The translations under genes and the position numbers were made by a program. A stretch of 64,000 nt of DNA, from positions 38,582,561 to 38,646,560 of the forward strand of contig NC_080077.1 of NCBI RefSeq assembly GCF_949987535.1. Reading direction: 5' to 3'. The DNA is from Balaenoptera acutorostrata (taxonomy: Eukaryota > Chordata > Mammalia > Artiodactyla > Balaenopteridae). Below, piece after piece: positions 46,823 through 58,165 of the stretch. Position 1 is the stretch's first letter. Every line of letters begins with the position of its first letter. Under the pieces are notes generated by a model. It saw only the letters and a program-made list of their open reading frames with translations, searched no databases and was not told where the DNA came from.

Positions 46823-47159
46823 CTTTGTTTTTTTAATTTCTTAATAAATTTATTTATTTATTATTTATTTTTGGCTGCGTTGGGTCTTCGTTGCTGCACG
46901 CGGGCTTTCTCTAGTTGCGGTGAGCGGAGGCTATTCTTCCTTGTGGTGCGCGGGCTTCTCACTGCTGTGGCTTCTCTTGTTGTGGAGCATGGGCTCTAGG
47001 CGCACGGAGCTTCAGTAGTTGTGGCACGTGGGCTCAGTAGTTGTGGCTCACGGGCTTAGTTGCTCCACATCATGTGGGATATTCCCGCACCAGGTCTTGA
47101 ACCCGTATCCCCTGCATTGGCAGGCAGATTCTTAACCACTGCACCACCAGGAAAGCCCG
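46823..47159 (-). mobile_element. CHR-type SINE, full length
   Basis: A 337-bp tRNA-derived SINE on the minus strand. On the plus strand one reads the T-rich tail first, then 'tttggctgcgttgggtcttc', 'gttgctgcacgcgggctttc', several 'gtggctc / gtggcacgtgggctc' motifs, then the reverse complement of a tRNA-like head. Its 5' end (minus strand, from 47159) reads gggctttcctggtggtgcag. Exact 14-bp target duplications flank it. Pol III-transcribed by nature and dependent on L1 enzymes for copying. Two frames (46739-46999, 47060-47305) lie within it and are not genes. Confidence 0.95.
47093..47149 (-). promoter_or_regulatory. Internal Pol III promoter (A and B boxes) of the CHR SINE
   Basis: Minus strand: a B-box-like GGTTCAAGACC at 47093-47103 close to the GGTTCNANNCC consensus, and an A-box-like TGGTGGTGCAGTGGTT at 47134-47149. 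Their spacing and the surrounding sequence are tRNA-like, which is the basis for calling the element tRNA-derived. Activity is not demonstrated. Confidence 0.75.
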
Positions 47160-47173
47160 AGGAGGGGATTTTG
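47160..47173. repeat. Target-site duplication, right copy
   Basis: Second exact copy of aggaggggattttg bordering the CHR SINE. Confidence 0.95.
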
Positions 47174-47744
47174 GATGTTTCTATAAACTCGTTTTTCTTA
47201 ACAATAAAGCTACCTGAAGCAACTAAATTTAAATATCACTACAGAAATCTGAGTGGTGAGTTTGTGATAATGTTATGTTGTTATTTGGACTATTCTGTGT
47301 TTTAAAATATTTAATATTGAAAAATTTAAATGTCCAATTTGGATTGAATTAGACTGTATTAGGTTAAAGCTTAAAAAAATTGTGACAATTTGACCACCAT
47401 TGTTGGCATACATCAGAGATTTTTTGTTAAATTTTAACAATTCTCAAAGATAAATATTAACAGTTTTAAAAATTTTTAAATTATTAGATATCTTTATTTT
47501 AAATCTACTTTTTACATGTTTAGTTTTAATTTATGGTTGCCAGTGAATGGGATTATTTAGTTTCTGTTTTGCAGAAACTTTCCAGGTTTTCTTATATTCC
47601 ACTAACAGATATGTCTGCATTTTTTCCATTGACAATTCTTTAAAAAAAAAAGAATAATTGTTAAAGTACAAAGTTTAGCATATATTTATATAATTGACCT
47701 TATTAACTATATAATTAAAATTATTTAAGAATTTATTTTTCTTC
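47174..47744. other. Unassigned AT-rich DNA
   Basis: No feature recognised. Confidence 0.5.
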
Positions 47745-48135
47745 TGGTCAACTTGATCTTTCAAAGACTGAGTATGGAGCATTTAACTCCCCCTACCATT
47801 ATGCTTCTAAGAATTTCTACCCAATTTTTAAATATATATATATATATTACAATACTGTATTATAAAATGTATAAAACTTCTTAACAGTTCTCCAGTGTAG
47901 TTGGTTCCTTGGTCAATACAAAATTCTCCTCTTTGTTACATTTAATGCTATTCTTGAATCCTATGTTATCTGATACTAATATATCCAATTTTCATTTTGT
48001 GTTTGTTATTATCTGCTATATATATATCATCACTTATACATAACATTTGTCATTTTAATATGTGTGTCTTGTAAATAGCATAAATATTATATATATTTTT
48101 GACCCAGTCTGTAAGTCTTTGACTTTTAACAAAAA
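47745..48135 (-). repeat. Old L1 ORF2 fragment
   Basis: Antisense L1 ORF2 (endonuclease-to-RT linker region). 'ggtcaatacaaaattctcct', 'ttgaatcctatgttatctga' and 'tactaatatatccaattttc', then 'cagtctgtaagtctttgact' match the typical series. TA-rich insertions (47833-47848 and near 48019) break it. Strongly decayed. Confidence 0.65.
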
Positions 48136-48224
48136 ATGTAATGTATAACCAGATGTTTGTTCACCTTACCTTGTTTTCTATTTTTATGTTTTTCCTTTAT
48201 GTTTCTTAACAATATCCATATCAT
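48136..48224. other. Unassigned spacer
   Basis: T-rich, possibly a further part of the old L1 fragment. Confidence 0.35.
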
Positions 48225-48300
48225 TGGGCCACTGTGAAGATTAAATAAGCTGATATTTACAATTCCTGGCAAACAGGATTCACTTAATAAATGGTACTAA
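48225..48300 (+). repeat. MIR SINE 3' fragment
   Basis: Sense MIR tail: 'ctgtgaagattaaataagct', 'attcctggcaaacaggattc' and 'acttaataaatggtacta'. Confidence 0.7.
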
Positions 48301-49910
48301 TGTATCTGTTTGCCTTTTATATCCTTTCCTACCTATTCTATGCTTTGGTCTCTGATAGCCTTGGAAGGTATGACTGATGTTATAAATTCTACAGAAGGTA
48401 ACTTTCAGTTTTAAATGATATATGTGTTTTCAGGTGAGGGCAAATTATCAATATGGAAAAACTGAGGCTAGATAGAACTTCAATAGTATTCAATTATATG
48501 TGTGATTTATTCCCTTCGCTATCAAAATCATTTCTCCACCATAACATAAATTAATATAAAGCTATTTTTATTTACCTGTCTTTTTTTCCTGATTTTTTCC
48601 TACACTAAGTTTCAATGATTTACTACAGTAATCTTTTACAAGATGCAGAGTGTCTCTTTAGAACTTGTGTTTTAGTCTTCTGCCCTCATTTGTCTTGAGA
48701 CAAATATAGACAATGTGTACATCGGCAACTGATTTCTCCTTAATCAGACACAGGATTGTTGAATTCTGTAGTTTAGGTGCAATAAGAGTAGCAGAATAAT
48801 GATACCAGGCCAAAAAGTTAAATACATGGTTTGCACTGGATTTATTTTTGTACTGGAGCTGAGACTGTCATAGTATACATACCACAAAATGGTACTGATC
48901 TCCTGTTGAATGCTTGCTTATGAGTTTATGATTCACTCAGAAGTGAGGCCATCCTTCTGCAAAATCATTTAGTGGTTTTACACATCTATTAAATGATCTT
49001 ATTACTATTTTTTAAGTGGGCTCAATTTGTTACTTTTTGGATATCTCGTTTTTCATGGTACTCAAACCTACTAAACTGGCACTTCAATAAAGAAAGAAAA
49101 GAGTGTATAATGTTGTGAGTGGTCAAAATTTGCCCAGATTTCATACTGTATCCTCTAATTCTCACTATGGCCTTTTCAGAAAATGTTTGCCCCACTGCTG
49201 TTAGCAGGAATAACTTGGATATTCTTTGTAATAGGAAATTTCCAGATGTGTCCTTGGAACCAATCCACATCACCCTTATATTCTAATGTCCTTTCTATTT
49301 GTGCAAATTTATTTAGATTTACCTATCAGGGCGGAGATGGGCAGAATTTGCCTTAAAATTCTGTGAAGAAAAAATGGGAAAATTAGAATATTTTACTAAT
49401 TAATATTTTGAATGTCACCTGAGAGCCCCCAGAGAGCACAGCTACAGGGGGGTACACTTTGCAACTTCCGATGACCTCTTTGATACTCCCATGAAATTGC
49501 ATAAAAACATAGTTTTAACATGGCTCTCTCAATGACAACAGCCTTTTACGGCAATGCATGGTTTTTCCCTCTTCAGCTATTCTCTGTTCTGAAATCAGAC
49601 ACTGGACGTCACTGATAGGCTCATGGGTAGAAGGGCCAGAATAAGGAATAATGGTCCAGCACCATGTGATCCCTCAACAAATCAGATTAGCAATCTGTAC
49701 AATTCTAAGTATTCATATTCTATAGGAGATGCATTTTAATATCTCTCAAGATACCAGACAAGTGGAGTTGGAAGGGAAATTTTATCAAACCTAAAATTCT
49801 ACTTTCTTATTCTGCTTTTAACATTTGAACAGACATGACACACTACAGGACAGAGCTTACTTAAAACTCCAACCAACAAATATGTCACACGCCCATAACA
49901 TTGTTTTAGA
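48301..49910. other. Unassigned DNA
   Basis: A 1.6 kb stretch with no recognised repeat or gene. An 83-codon minus-strand frame (49022-49273) has no known domain. A GC-richer patch at 49420-49480 is also unassigned. Confidence 0.5.
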
Positions 49911-49980
49911 TATTAAGTTCGTTCGGTTTTTCCATAACATCTTATGGAAAAACCTGAGCAAACTTTTTGGCCAAACCAAC
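49911..49980. mobile_element. Mini-mariner hairpin element (cetartiodactyl type)
   Basis: A very short element made of little more than its inverted ends. ggtttttccataa (49925-49937) and ttatggaaaaacc (49942-49954) form a perfect 13-bp stem with a CATC loop. Imperfect pairing continues outward: agttcgttc against gagcaaact. The right end 'aactttttggccaaaccaa' matches the known terminal sequence of a bovine/cetartiodactyl mariner family; about 12 bp of the left end are deleted. No transposase. Confidence 0.85.
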
Positions 49981-50037
49981 ACAAAGCCACATTATCCCTT
50001 CATATCTCTTGTAGATGCCAAAATCGCTACCATCAAT

Positions 50038-50708
50038 TATTTTTTTATTTATACATTTTTAATAGGTCTTTATTGGAGTATAATTGCTCCACAATACTGT
50101 GTTTGTTTCTGTTGTACAACAAAGTGAATCAGCCATATGCATACATATATCCCCATATCCCCTCTCTCTTGAGCCTCCCTCCCTCCCTCGCTATCCCATC
50201 CCTCTAGGTCATCGCAAAGCACCAAGATCTCCCTGTGCTATGCTGCTGCTTCCCACTAGCTAGCTATTTTACATTTGGTAGTGTATATATGTCCATGCTA
50301 CTCTCACTTCACTCCAGCTTCGCCCTCCCCCACCCCGTGTCCTCAAGTCCATTCTCTATGTCTATGTCTTTATTCCTGCCCTGCCACTAGGTTCATCCGT
50401 ACCATTTATTCTTTAGATCCCATATATACGCGTTAGCATATGGTATTTGTTTTTCTCTTTCTGACTTACTTCACTCTCTGTGACAGACTCTAGGTCCATG
50501 CACTTCTCTACAAATAACTCAATTTCGTTTCTTTTTATGGCTGAGTAATATTCCATTGTATATATGTGCCAAGTCTTCTTTATCCATTCATTTGTTGATG
50601 GACATTTAGGTTGCTTCCATGTCCTGGCTATTGTAAATAGTGCTGCAATGAACATTGCGGTACATGTTTCTTTTTGAATTGTGGTTTTCTCAGTGTATAT
50701 GCCCAGTA
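50038..50708 (-). mobile_element. Cetartiodactyl L1 3' end, 5'-truncated
   Basis: Same L1 3' UTR family as at 8881: T-rich tail, 'tctttattggagtataattg', 'acaacaaagtgaatcagcca', 'ccctgtgctatgctgctgc', 'tattttacatttggtagtgt', then ORF2 tail ('gctgagtaatattccattgt', 'gcttccatgtcctggctatt', 'gtatatgcccagta'). It stops in the ORF2 tail at about 50708. The 80-codon frame 50413-50655 on the minus strand is the ORF2p C-terminus plus read-through (it contains TMEYYSAIKRNEIE). I could not identify a clear target duplication. Confidence 0.92.
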
Positions 50709-50839
50709 TTTATTTCTTTCTATGTCTTCAGCTAAGAAAATCTACAAAAAGCCTACAAGAATACTATGTGTAACCATCTCATAAGTTTCTCCTGAAGCTC
50801 TTGTGATCCTTGCTAGGTCTGGAAATCTTTTTCATTCAT
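50709..50839. other. Unassigned spacer
   Basis: Nothing recognised. Confidence 0.4.
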
Positions 50840-51095
50840 TAAAGAGGAGCTATTATCATTTGTTGAGCACCTATTGCATGCAAGAAGGCACTGTCAGGCA
50901 TTGTAGAAACAAGGTGTCCTGTTCTTCCAACAAATTTGCAAGGCACCATATATGGCACTATTCTTTAGAATGACACAACTGAGGTGCAGAGGTCTTCAAT
51001 AATTTAAGTTTTCACAGCCAATAAATGATGGAACCAGAATTCCAATCCAGGCCTTTCCAACTACAAAGTCTGGACACTTTCCCCTCAGGATAAGA
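50840..51095 (-). repeat. MIR SINE
   Basis: A long antisense MIR: 'catttgttgagcacctattg', 'gaatgacacaactgaggtgc', 'agaggtcttcaataatttaa', 'tcacagccaataaatgatgg' and 'aattccaatccaggcctttc' are in order. Confidence 0.85.
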
Positions 51096-51145
51096 CCTTT
51101 TGCCCAAATTGTCTTAAATCCAATTCTCTCAAGGATTTGCACTAT

Positions 51146-51333
51146 GTGGGGGGAAGGGATAAATCAGGAGTTTGGGATGAACACATGCACACTACCATAT
51201 ATAAGACAGATGACTGATGGGGACCTACTGTATAGCACAGAGAACTCTGACCAATATTCTGTGATAGCCTATATGAGAAAAGAATCTAAGAAATAAAGAA
51301 TATATGTATATGTATAACTGAAAAAAAAGAAGA
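51146..51333 (+). mobile_element. L1 3' UTR fragment
   Basis: Sense cetartiodactyl L1 3' UTR: G-rich start, 'ataaatcaggagtttgggat', 'ctactgtatagcacagagaa', 'attctgtgatagcctatatg', then 'gtatataactg'-like end and an A-run. The terminal 'ctgtacacctgaaact' part seen in the copy at 34433-34981 is absent, so it is truncated at both ends. Confidence 0.85.
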
Positions 51334-51354
51334 ATGACAGTTTAACAGGTTAAT

Positions 51355-51560
51355 GGATGCATGTTCCTTTATTCACTCATTAAATAAGTTTTTGTATACT
51401 TAATGGTCTTTGTTAGGCCCAGTGCATGCAAAAGAGAATTGGACCTGGTCCCTGCCCTCTAAGGACTGTAAGCCAATTGCTGTAGGAACACAGAGGTGAA
51501 ACTAAGGTGGTCTTGGGAAGAAGAAAGCTTAACAGAGGAACTGGTATCTCAAGTGAGTTT
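51355..51560 (-). repeat. Probable L2 LINE 3' end
   Basis: Antisense L2 tail: 'tttattcactcattaaataa', 'tggacctggtccctgccctc', 'taaggactgtaagccaattg', then 'ggtatctcaagtgagttt'. Diverged. Confidence 0.65.
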
Positions 51561-54500
51561 TTTAGAATGACGTAATATATTGATGGATGCTTACCTTAAA
51601 GGATTAATGTGTAACACTGGGAAAAATCACATTCTTCTTTTTTGCAGGGACATTCTAGAGCCCCTTAAGTCAAAATAATGACCCTCCATTGTTAAAAGGT
51701 TCATATTTTCAGGAATACACATTCTTATGGAGAAGCGTATTTCAGTGTTTCCCCAGTCATACCATTCACTGCCACTTTGCCCATGAGTAAAACTAGCCTC
51801 GAATAGTTTTTTACAGGTAGCATGAAAATTATAGCTAACCACATTTGTTGATAAAATATGCTTTTAAAAGCTCAAATGTTAATGGAAATTTGTTCCAACA
51901 AAAGTACCAAAGGACAACTGGCATGCAGAAAATAAATAATATGTTATTCTGTTTGAAGTAATTCTTCTCTCACGTTCATAGAAAACAAGTTAATACTTTT
52001 AGTTCCAAATTGAGAACATTTCGGTTAGAAGAAATCACCTAACAACATAGGCAGACTACTTAGGCACCATTTGATGATTCTTCTTTTATTTTCCCCATCT
52101 TTGTAGCGCATGCTTGAAAAGATGTGAGGAATAATATTGTTGCTCTATGCACGCCCACAGGAGTGAAGTGCTATCCTTCCAACTTTTCCGAGGTTTTAAT
52201 TATGAGAGTAATTATGTTGATATAATGTACAAAATATTGTGATGTTTCATTTTCAATTATTTAATACCATTGGCAGACTAGGGCACAAATTACAGATATG
52301 CATACATCCATGTTTGCTAACAAAACATTGCCAAACATTATTAATTTTTTAAATTATAGTTAACAACAATAGGTAACTAATTTCCCTTAAGTACTTCTCC
52401 TGCTAGGATTCCTACTAATTAGACTCATTGGAGCTGACCTGAATTTTAACACTAATATATGCCTTAAAGTGTTTAAGTTTTATTATTTATCTTACCAAAG
52501 AGTTAATTCATGGGTCATTATATTTAAAATTACAAATACCTTGTTTTTTTTTAAAGGTATACTCTATTTGATTGAGCATTTGGTTCATCTCTTTTTCCAG
52601 CATTGGAAAGCAAAAGAACCATTAATACAGATTATTTTATGTTTCTATGTATAAGTAATGTAATACTTTAATCCATCCCCCACATATGTAATCCTTAGAG
52701 TAAATAAGATGCTAAAAGAAACGGATCCAGTTAAAAATATGTACTAGTATATAAAAAGGATGTTTTTTAAATTTATGCTTACAACTTCATTATGTAGGTA
52801 TATAAAATAAAGAAGTGTAGTTTAGTCTGTTTTATTTGAAAATCCCTGTAACTTTTCAAAGCAAAAACTGAACCAAGAACCATTGCTGACAGCCAACTTT
52901 GACCCTGTCCTTGTGATCTTCTTGGCAACATAATTTGCACCCTGTAGAAACGGAGATGACTTTTTCCTATGACAAGGCTGTGCTCGACACTGGTTAATTA
53001 GCACACAGATGGCAGGGAGGCTGTCCATTTTACCCCCTACTATACAAACCACACATTTATATGCAGCACATATTGCAAAGTGGAATATTTGCACAAGTCA
53101 TATGGCAGTAATCAGGTCCTCACTTTTGAAAGTTAGAATAAAAAGAAGGTAATGATTATGAACTTCAAAGTACAGTGCACTCAAATAATTGGACAAGCCT
53201 CACTGAGAAAAGACGAGGCACAATTTACTGTGCTGTTCTTATAATTTAATTCTTAATTCTTGGAAAAGGAAATGTACATATGAAATTTATCTAAGATACT
53301 CTTGAATTGGTTGGCAACGTAAATACAGCATGGTTTAAAGGAAAAGTGGAGAAATACCATATATACTTGTTTTAGAAATGCATTTTGAGGGTTTTGTTCA
53401 AACGTAAAAATCTGAAAATAGCAAACACACAGGACTTCAAACAGGGAGGCTTCACTGGGAATGAGGGACACGGAACAAAACAGAGTTAGGATCCCTTGCC
53501 TCAAGCAGTACATTTCTTGTCCCTTACTCCATACCCGAGATAGAAAAGATTTCCCCTCAAACTGATGAACGGCTATGAAAAATTTAAATATTTATGCTCT
53601 TACCAAAAATATTTCTGAGCTTAAGGAAGTGACTATAGGTATAGTTTCAGAAGCTTTCTTCTGAGCTATTGGCTGCCTTAAGCAAGTAAAAATAAATAAA
53701 TAGGTGGTAAGTGTTCATTGACAAGTTAATTCATAATTTACTTTATTTAACTGTCATCTGGATGTGGATAATCAAAACTTGACAGAGCCTGTATAAAACA
53801 TGCAACATTCAAATCTTGGCTATTTGTGAACAAGGTCTCTTGTTTATTGATTTTTTTAAACTAACGTTTCTTGTATTTCCTATCTTTAGTTAAATTTTTA
53901 AAATCACTTAAAAGAGGATTTCAGAATGTTAAATGATAATATTTATACAAGATTTGATGCAAGGAATATTTATTTCAAGACTATTTCTCCTTGAACACAT
54001 ATTTGTTTTGGTTGAACCATCACTAGTACTATGAAATACGTTTTGGTACACTATGCTAAAATAGTGTCTCAGCAATTAAATCTAAAAGCACTCCTATTTC
54101 TTGATTATATTCCAAGCACCAAGTTAATTTTCAGATCATTTATTTTCTAGTTATTGCATTCAAAATGCTAAAATTGTACAGTCTCATCCCATATTATACA
54201 ATTTTACAAAATGTGATCTTTAAACAATTAAGGAGAGAAATTCTTTGTGTAGAAATGCACATTAATACTTTTTCCTTACATTTTTTGCTGCAATAAGACC
54301 AGACCTTCCTGTAGGTTTTCCGAGACAGCCTTTGAGACTGACTATATCTTCATGCTTCCCTGGCGATGACACTCTTCACTTTGAAGATGTCAAACAAGGA
54401 AAAGCAGCATCACAAAATTTAGGAGTGAGAATGAATGTGAGCCCTGAGCACTGGTCATCCTTGAAGCAGAAAACTTAATGTGCATTACAGATAAGAAATC

Positions 54501-54623
54501 TGCTGCAGAGGGCTAGGACATGGGACCACAGCCAGAGCTTACACTCCCCTTTCATGATTCTTTAAAAAAAAAATGCACTGTACCAACTCGTTTGGAAGGA
54601 AACTTATTACTAATGGAATGGAT
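51561..54623. other. Unassigned DNA, mostly unique
   Basis: Three kilobases without a recognised repeat family. Minus-strand frames at 52822-53094 (90 codons, eight cysteines) and 53253-53513 (86 codons) carry no domain I know. Bases 52860-53060 are more balanced in composition than the surroundings. This is among the better places in the window to look for a conserved non-coding element. Confidence 0.5.
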
Positions 54624-54671
54624 TTTTCTTTTTCTTCCTTTTGTTTTCTTTCTTTTTTTTTTTCTTTTCAG
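54624..54671 (+). other. Polypyrimidine tract ending in CAG
   Basis: A 47-base T/C run with rare G ends in 'tttcttttcag' followed by 'ttaacaag', so it has the form of a strong 3' splice acceptor. No branch point can be singled out, no matching exon with coding signal follows, and the downstream frame closes at 54758. It may be a simple T-rich tract. Confidence 0.4.
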
Positions 54672-56214
54672 TTAACAAGGATTATATACAGCTACTTTTT
54701 AGGAGAAGCACTGTCACTGCTACTATTTGCGCAAAGTATAATCCTGTCATCTAACTAAAATTTTAGTAGGAGGTTTTGAAAAATAAATCTAAAAATAGCA
54801 TGTTGATGAAATAAATTGTAGGACACCTCACATGTTGCGCAGAATATATTTGTAAGTAAAAAGCAGCTTATAAAATAATACAAGCTAGAGGATGTAGATT
54901 TCTACTTAGGATATAAGGAGTTGCAAAAGTGACCCGCCCCACCCAAACAATGAAAATAGGCCAGATATTCTACAAAATACATTTTCTTGAATCCATCAGG
55001 AAGCTGTAGTCATAGTGCAACCAAGAAATCTGAATTCCAAGGAGCGACAAGTCCCTCCAAGGAGATACAGGACTCACAAACTGTCTTGCCTATTGAAGAA
55101 CACGGAAAGGTGCTCAAGAAGTTTGGTTTAAGTGTATCCATTTGGAATAGCTGCAGACCCTACACACAAGGGGACTTCAAATTCATGTGCGTGCTCTCTC
55201 CAGCAGTGTTCACCTGATGCTAAGAAGAAAGACTGGGGGCCAGGACAGGGGCCTGAAAAGAGATACCCTAGGTGAGGCAGGCAGTCTAGAGGAGATTGGC
55301 AGCTGTGAGTACAGGCACAAATGCCTTATAGTTTTCTGGACTCTTCTCTCATGAAAAGCAAAAAGCCTTAAGACATAGGGAAGAGGCAGCAAAGATGCAC
55401 TGTGGCTGGGGAAAGAGTAGAAAAACAAAGCCCACTAGGCTTAGGGGAAGGACAAGAAACTGTCTTGGACCTAAGATCCTACAACCACTCAAAGCTTGGA
55501 TCTCCTATCACTAAGAATAGAAACACCCATTCAAGGTCAAGGTCAAAAACAGATACATACAAGGCAGGGAGAGTTTGATTGCCAAGCGGAGGAATGGCAG
55601 GCATGCTGAGACTTCCCTACCCAGGACCCAGGGTGCATATCTTCCCCAAAACTATGGCTGAGGCAGAACAATAGAGAACCCCCATTTCTCCATGGGCCTA
55701 TCATGGAGTACCAAGCAAGAGCCGTCTACTGGTGGGGAAAGGCAAGAACATTAAGGGAGCCCAGCCTCTGTGGTACAGACCTGAAGGGATGATAGAAAGT
55801 TGAGGGTGGAGAATTAATACTGAGAAAAACCCTCCATCATCCCAGCTTTTACCTTAAGCACGAGACAAAGATGGCCCCATCTCTAGAGGAATTTCAAACC
55901 TGTAGTGTACTACTAGGAAACACAGCAATGTCAAAACCCAAACCCAGGCAATTCCTTACCAGAGTGACTCAATCCCCCAAAATAGTGGCCTGGTAGATGT
56001 TGAAACCTGCCCATTCCCGTATGTAAATGCTATATGCATCAGTAGTTACTGAGTTTCTACAGCCATTCAATAGAATCAGCAGACATGCAATAGCCATCAT
56101 TAATTAAAATGAAGTACTGATAAATGTAGCAATATGGTGTATCTTAAAAGCATTGTACTAACTGAAAAAAAGCCAGAGGTAAAAGACCACATGTGTCATT
56201 CTAAAAACACAAAA
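54672..56214 (+). repeat. Possible body of an ancient L1M/HAL1-like element
   Basis: From about 54880 the sequence is less AT-rich and its texture ('gaaaagagataccctaggtg', 'gaggcaggcagtctagagg', 'gcactgtggctggggaaag') is like the 5' UTR/ORF1 area of old L1M or HAL1 elements. A clear L1 3' end in the same orientation follows at 56215. I cannot align it with confidence, so this is an inference from texture and position. The 76-codon frame 54987-55217 and the opposite frame 55210-55428 have no domain. Confidence 0.4.
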
Positions 56215-56440
56215 CTCTTTATACAAAAAATTGACCAGTGGTTGCCTGGGATGGTAAGGGAAGGGGTACTGATTACAAAGGGACATGAAGGAACTTTTGG
56301 GGAAGATGGTAATATATTTGTTTACCTTGACTGTGGTGGTGTTTCCATGACTGTATACATTGTCAAAATTCATATAATAGTACATCCTAAAGGGTGATAT
56401 TTTACTTTATGAAAATAATCTTAGTGAATTTGAATTTAAA
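56215..56440 (+). repeat. L1M-type 3' end
   Basis: Sense L1 3' UTR: 'gaccagtggttgcctgggat', 'ggtactgattacaaagggac', 'aaggaacttttggggaagat', 'ttgactgtggtggtgtttcc' and 'gtatacattgtcaaaattca'. The overlapping 87-codon frame (56134-56397) is a read-through of this UTR. A-rich purine tract follows at 56480-56545. Confidence 0.85.
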
Positions 56441-57309
56441 AATGAGTACAAAGAATGTAGTATACACAAAGCCATATAAAAAGGTAAGGGAGAGAAAGAG
56501 ACAATAGAAGTAAGGAAAAAAGAAAGAGGGGAAGGAAATATACTAACATTTTTGAATTTTAGACAAAAGACATTTATTAAAAATAAATGTGATATTTAAA
56601 AATAAAAGCTGGGTATAGAATGTGAGTTGTAAAAATAAATAATTCTCAAATAATATTTCTACCTTTTAAACAAACACCTTGCTAAAGAAAGTTCTAAAGA
56701 ATATTGACAAGGACACCAATAAGCTTACTATTCCATAGTCAAGACATCTTTTATTTTTCATCTTATGTTACAGATAACATCCTTAATACTTTTGCCTATT
56801 TAAATCAATAATTCTTGAATATTTTTCCTATGTATGCCTATACCTCATGGCAATGAGTTCAGGTCTAATTCATCTTTGTGTAGTAAGGAAAGTCCACAAA
56901 TTTTAGCCCAGTTATTTATGATAATGACCAAAACTTATTAATAAAGAAAGCTTTTAAATATAAACTCAAAATCACCATGATAAAATATATTTTACATCAG
57001 GTCCTGTTTGATTATCTAATAGAGAGTTCGATAAACTTTGCAAAAATAATTAACATCAAAACGTATGATTTCGAATGCTTTGTGAAGTTGGACAGTAAAA
57101 ACCTTCAATAAAAGTTAATGTAAAATTGAATGTGTGAGAATGTTAGTGTGAAACAAATAAACAAAAGTATGTCTGATGAAGACGCAAAGGTTGGGTATAT
57201 GAACAAACAAGTTGAAACCTGTTTCAGGATTAACAGGCAGTAGAAACATGGTAGTTGAAGGCTCAAACTCAGGGGTAAAACCAACTCTGTTTAAAGGATT
57301 ACTGTATTA
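56441..57309. other. Unassigned AT-rich DNA
   Basis: Purine-rich tract at 56480-56545; otherwise nothing recognised. Confidence 0.5.
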
Positions 57310-57490
57310 TTTACTATATGAGTTACACTGGCATTTTTTACAACCTCTTCAAGTATCAGTTTCCACATCTATAAAATGGGGAATATAATAGTACCTTTCT
57401 TGTTTATAGAGTTGTTATGATGAATAATGTGTGTAATATAAATAACCTGGAAAACATTCAATGTATGTTAATTGTTGTTGTGTTATTTAT
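57310..57490 (+). repeat. MIR SINE
   Basis: Sense MIR: 'acaacctcttcaagtatcag' and 'tttccacatctataaaatgg', then 'ggaatataatagtacctttc', 'agagttgttatgatgaataa' and 'aataacctggaaaacattca'. Landmark order is complete from the CORE to the 3' part. Confidence 0.9.
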
Positions 57491-58074
57491 GAATAATACT
57501 TTTGCTAACATATAGAATGACAGTCAAGTGTTGTAGTTCAAGTAACATTTACTTGTTTGACAACTACTTACTTGTTCAACTGATAAATGAGAAGAAGCTA
57601 GTATTTCAAAAATACGTTTGAATATAACAAGACTGGAATCTCAAATCAGGGAACAAGGTTTAATCACCATTTTGTTAGAAAGGAACAGCTTTTCTTTAAT
57701 TCATAATAATTTTTAGTGACAGGTATGTATATGTGTTCACTAAGGACTGAACACATTATGATACAAATGTAAAGAAATATTATATATTGGAGAAAATATG
57801 GTTAATATAAATGTTTCTCAAGCAAATAGGAAGTAGCAAATTAGGTGAGAAAAGAGTATGAGAGTGAAGGAAAAGGGAGATGAATATAAAGCCACACAAA
57901 ATAGCAGTTTAAAGTTATTTAACGAAGGAACAAATTAACTGTATGACTCAATAGCTCATAAATCCACTACAGTTTTTTGAGATCATGCAAAAATTAACCT
58001 CCATTGATAAATTGTTAGGAAAATAAAATAGAAGAGGAAAAGTAAGAAAACCTTGCTTGACCCAAGTCCCACCC
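57491..58074. other. Unassigned AT-rich DNA
   Basis: No feature recognised. Confidence 0.5.
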
Positions 58075-58165
58075 TATCAGTGACTTCACTGGAAAAATCA
58101 CTCAGCTCTTTGGGATTCAGTTTACTCAAATGCAAATGAGAAGTCTTCAGAATTCCTTTCAAGAA
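58075..58165 (+). repeat. Possible MIR/MIR3 fragment
   Basis: 'aaaaatcactcagctctttg', 'ggattcagtttactcaaatg' and 'gagaagtcttcagaattcct' fit the middle of MIR3 in sense orientation. Confidence 0.5.

Noticed and set aside
47093..47159. tRNA-like sequence that could be called a tRNA gene
   Set aside because: It is the head of the CHR SINE: no complete cloverleaf with anticodon arm, and it continues into the SINE body between exact target duplications.
46739..47305. Two frames of 81-86 codons over the GC-rich patch
   Set aside because: They are the antisense strand of the CHR SINE and its flanks.
50038..50140. Target duplication for the L1 at 50038-50708
   Set aside because: Candidate T/A-rich repeats at both ends are too low in complexity to distinguish from the tail.
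52822..53094. Cysteine-containing 90-codon minus frame as a small secreted protein
   Set aside because: No signal peptide pattern, no recognised cysteine framework, and no evidence of an exon; kept only as a place for a conservation test.
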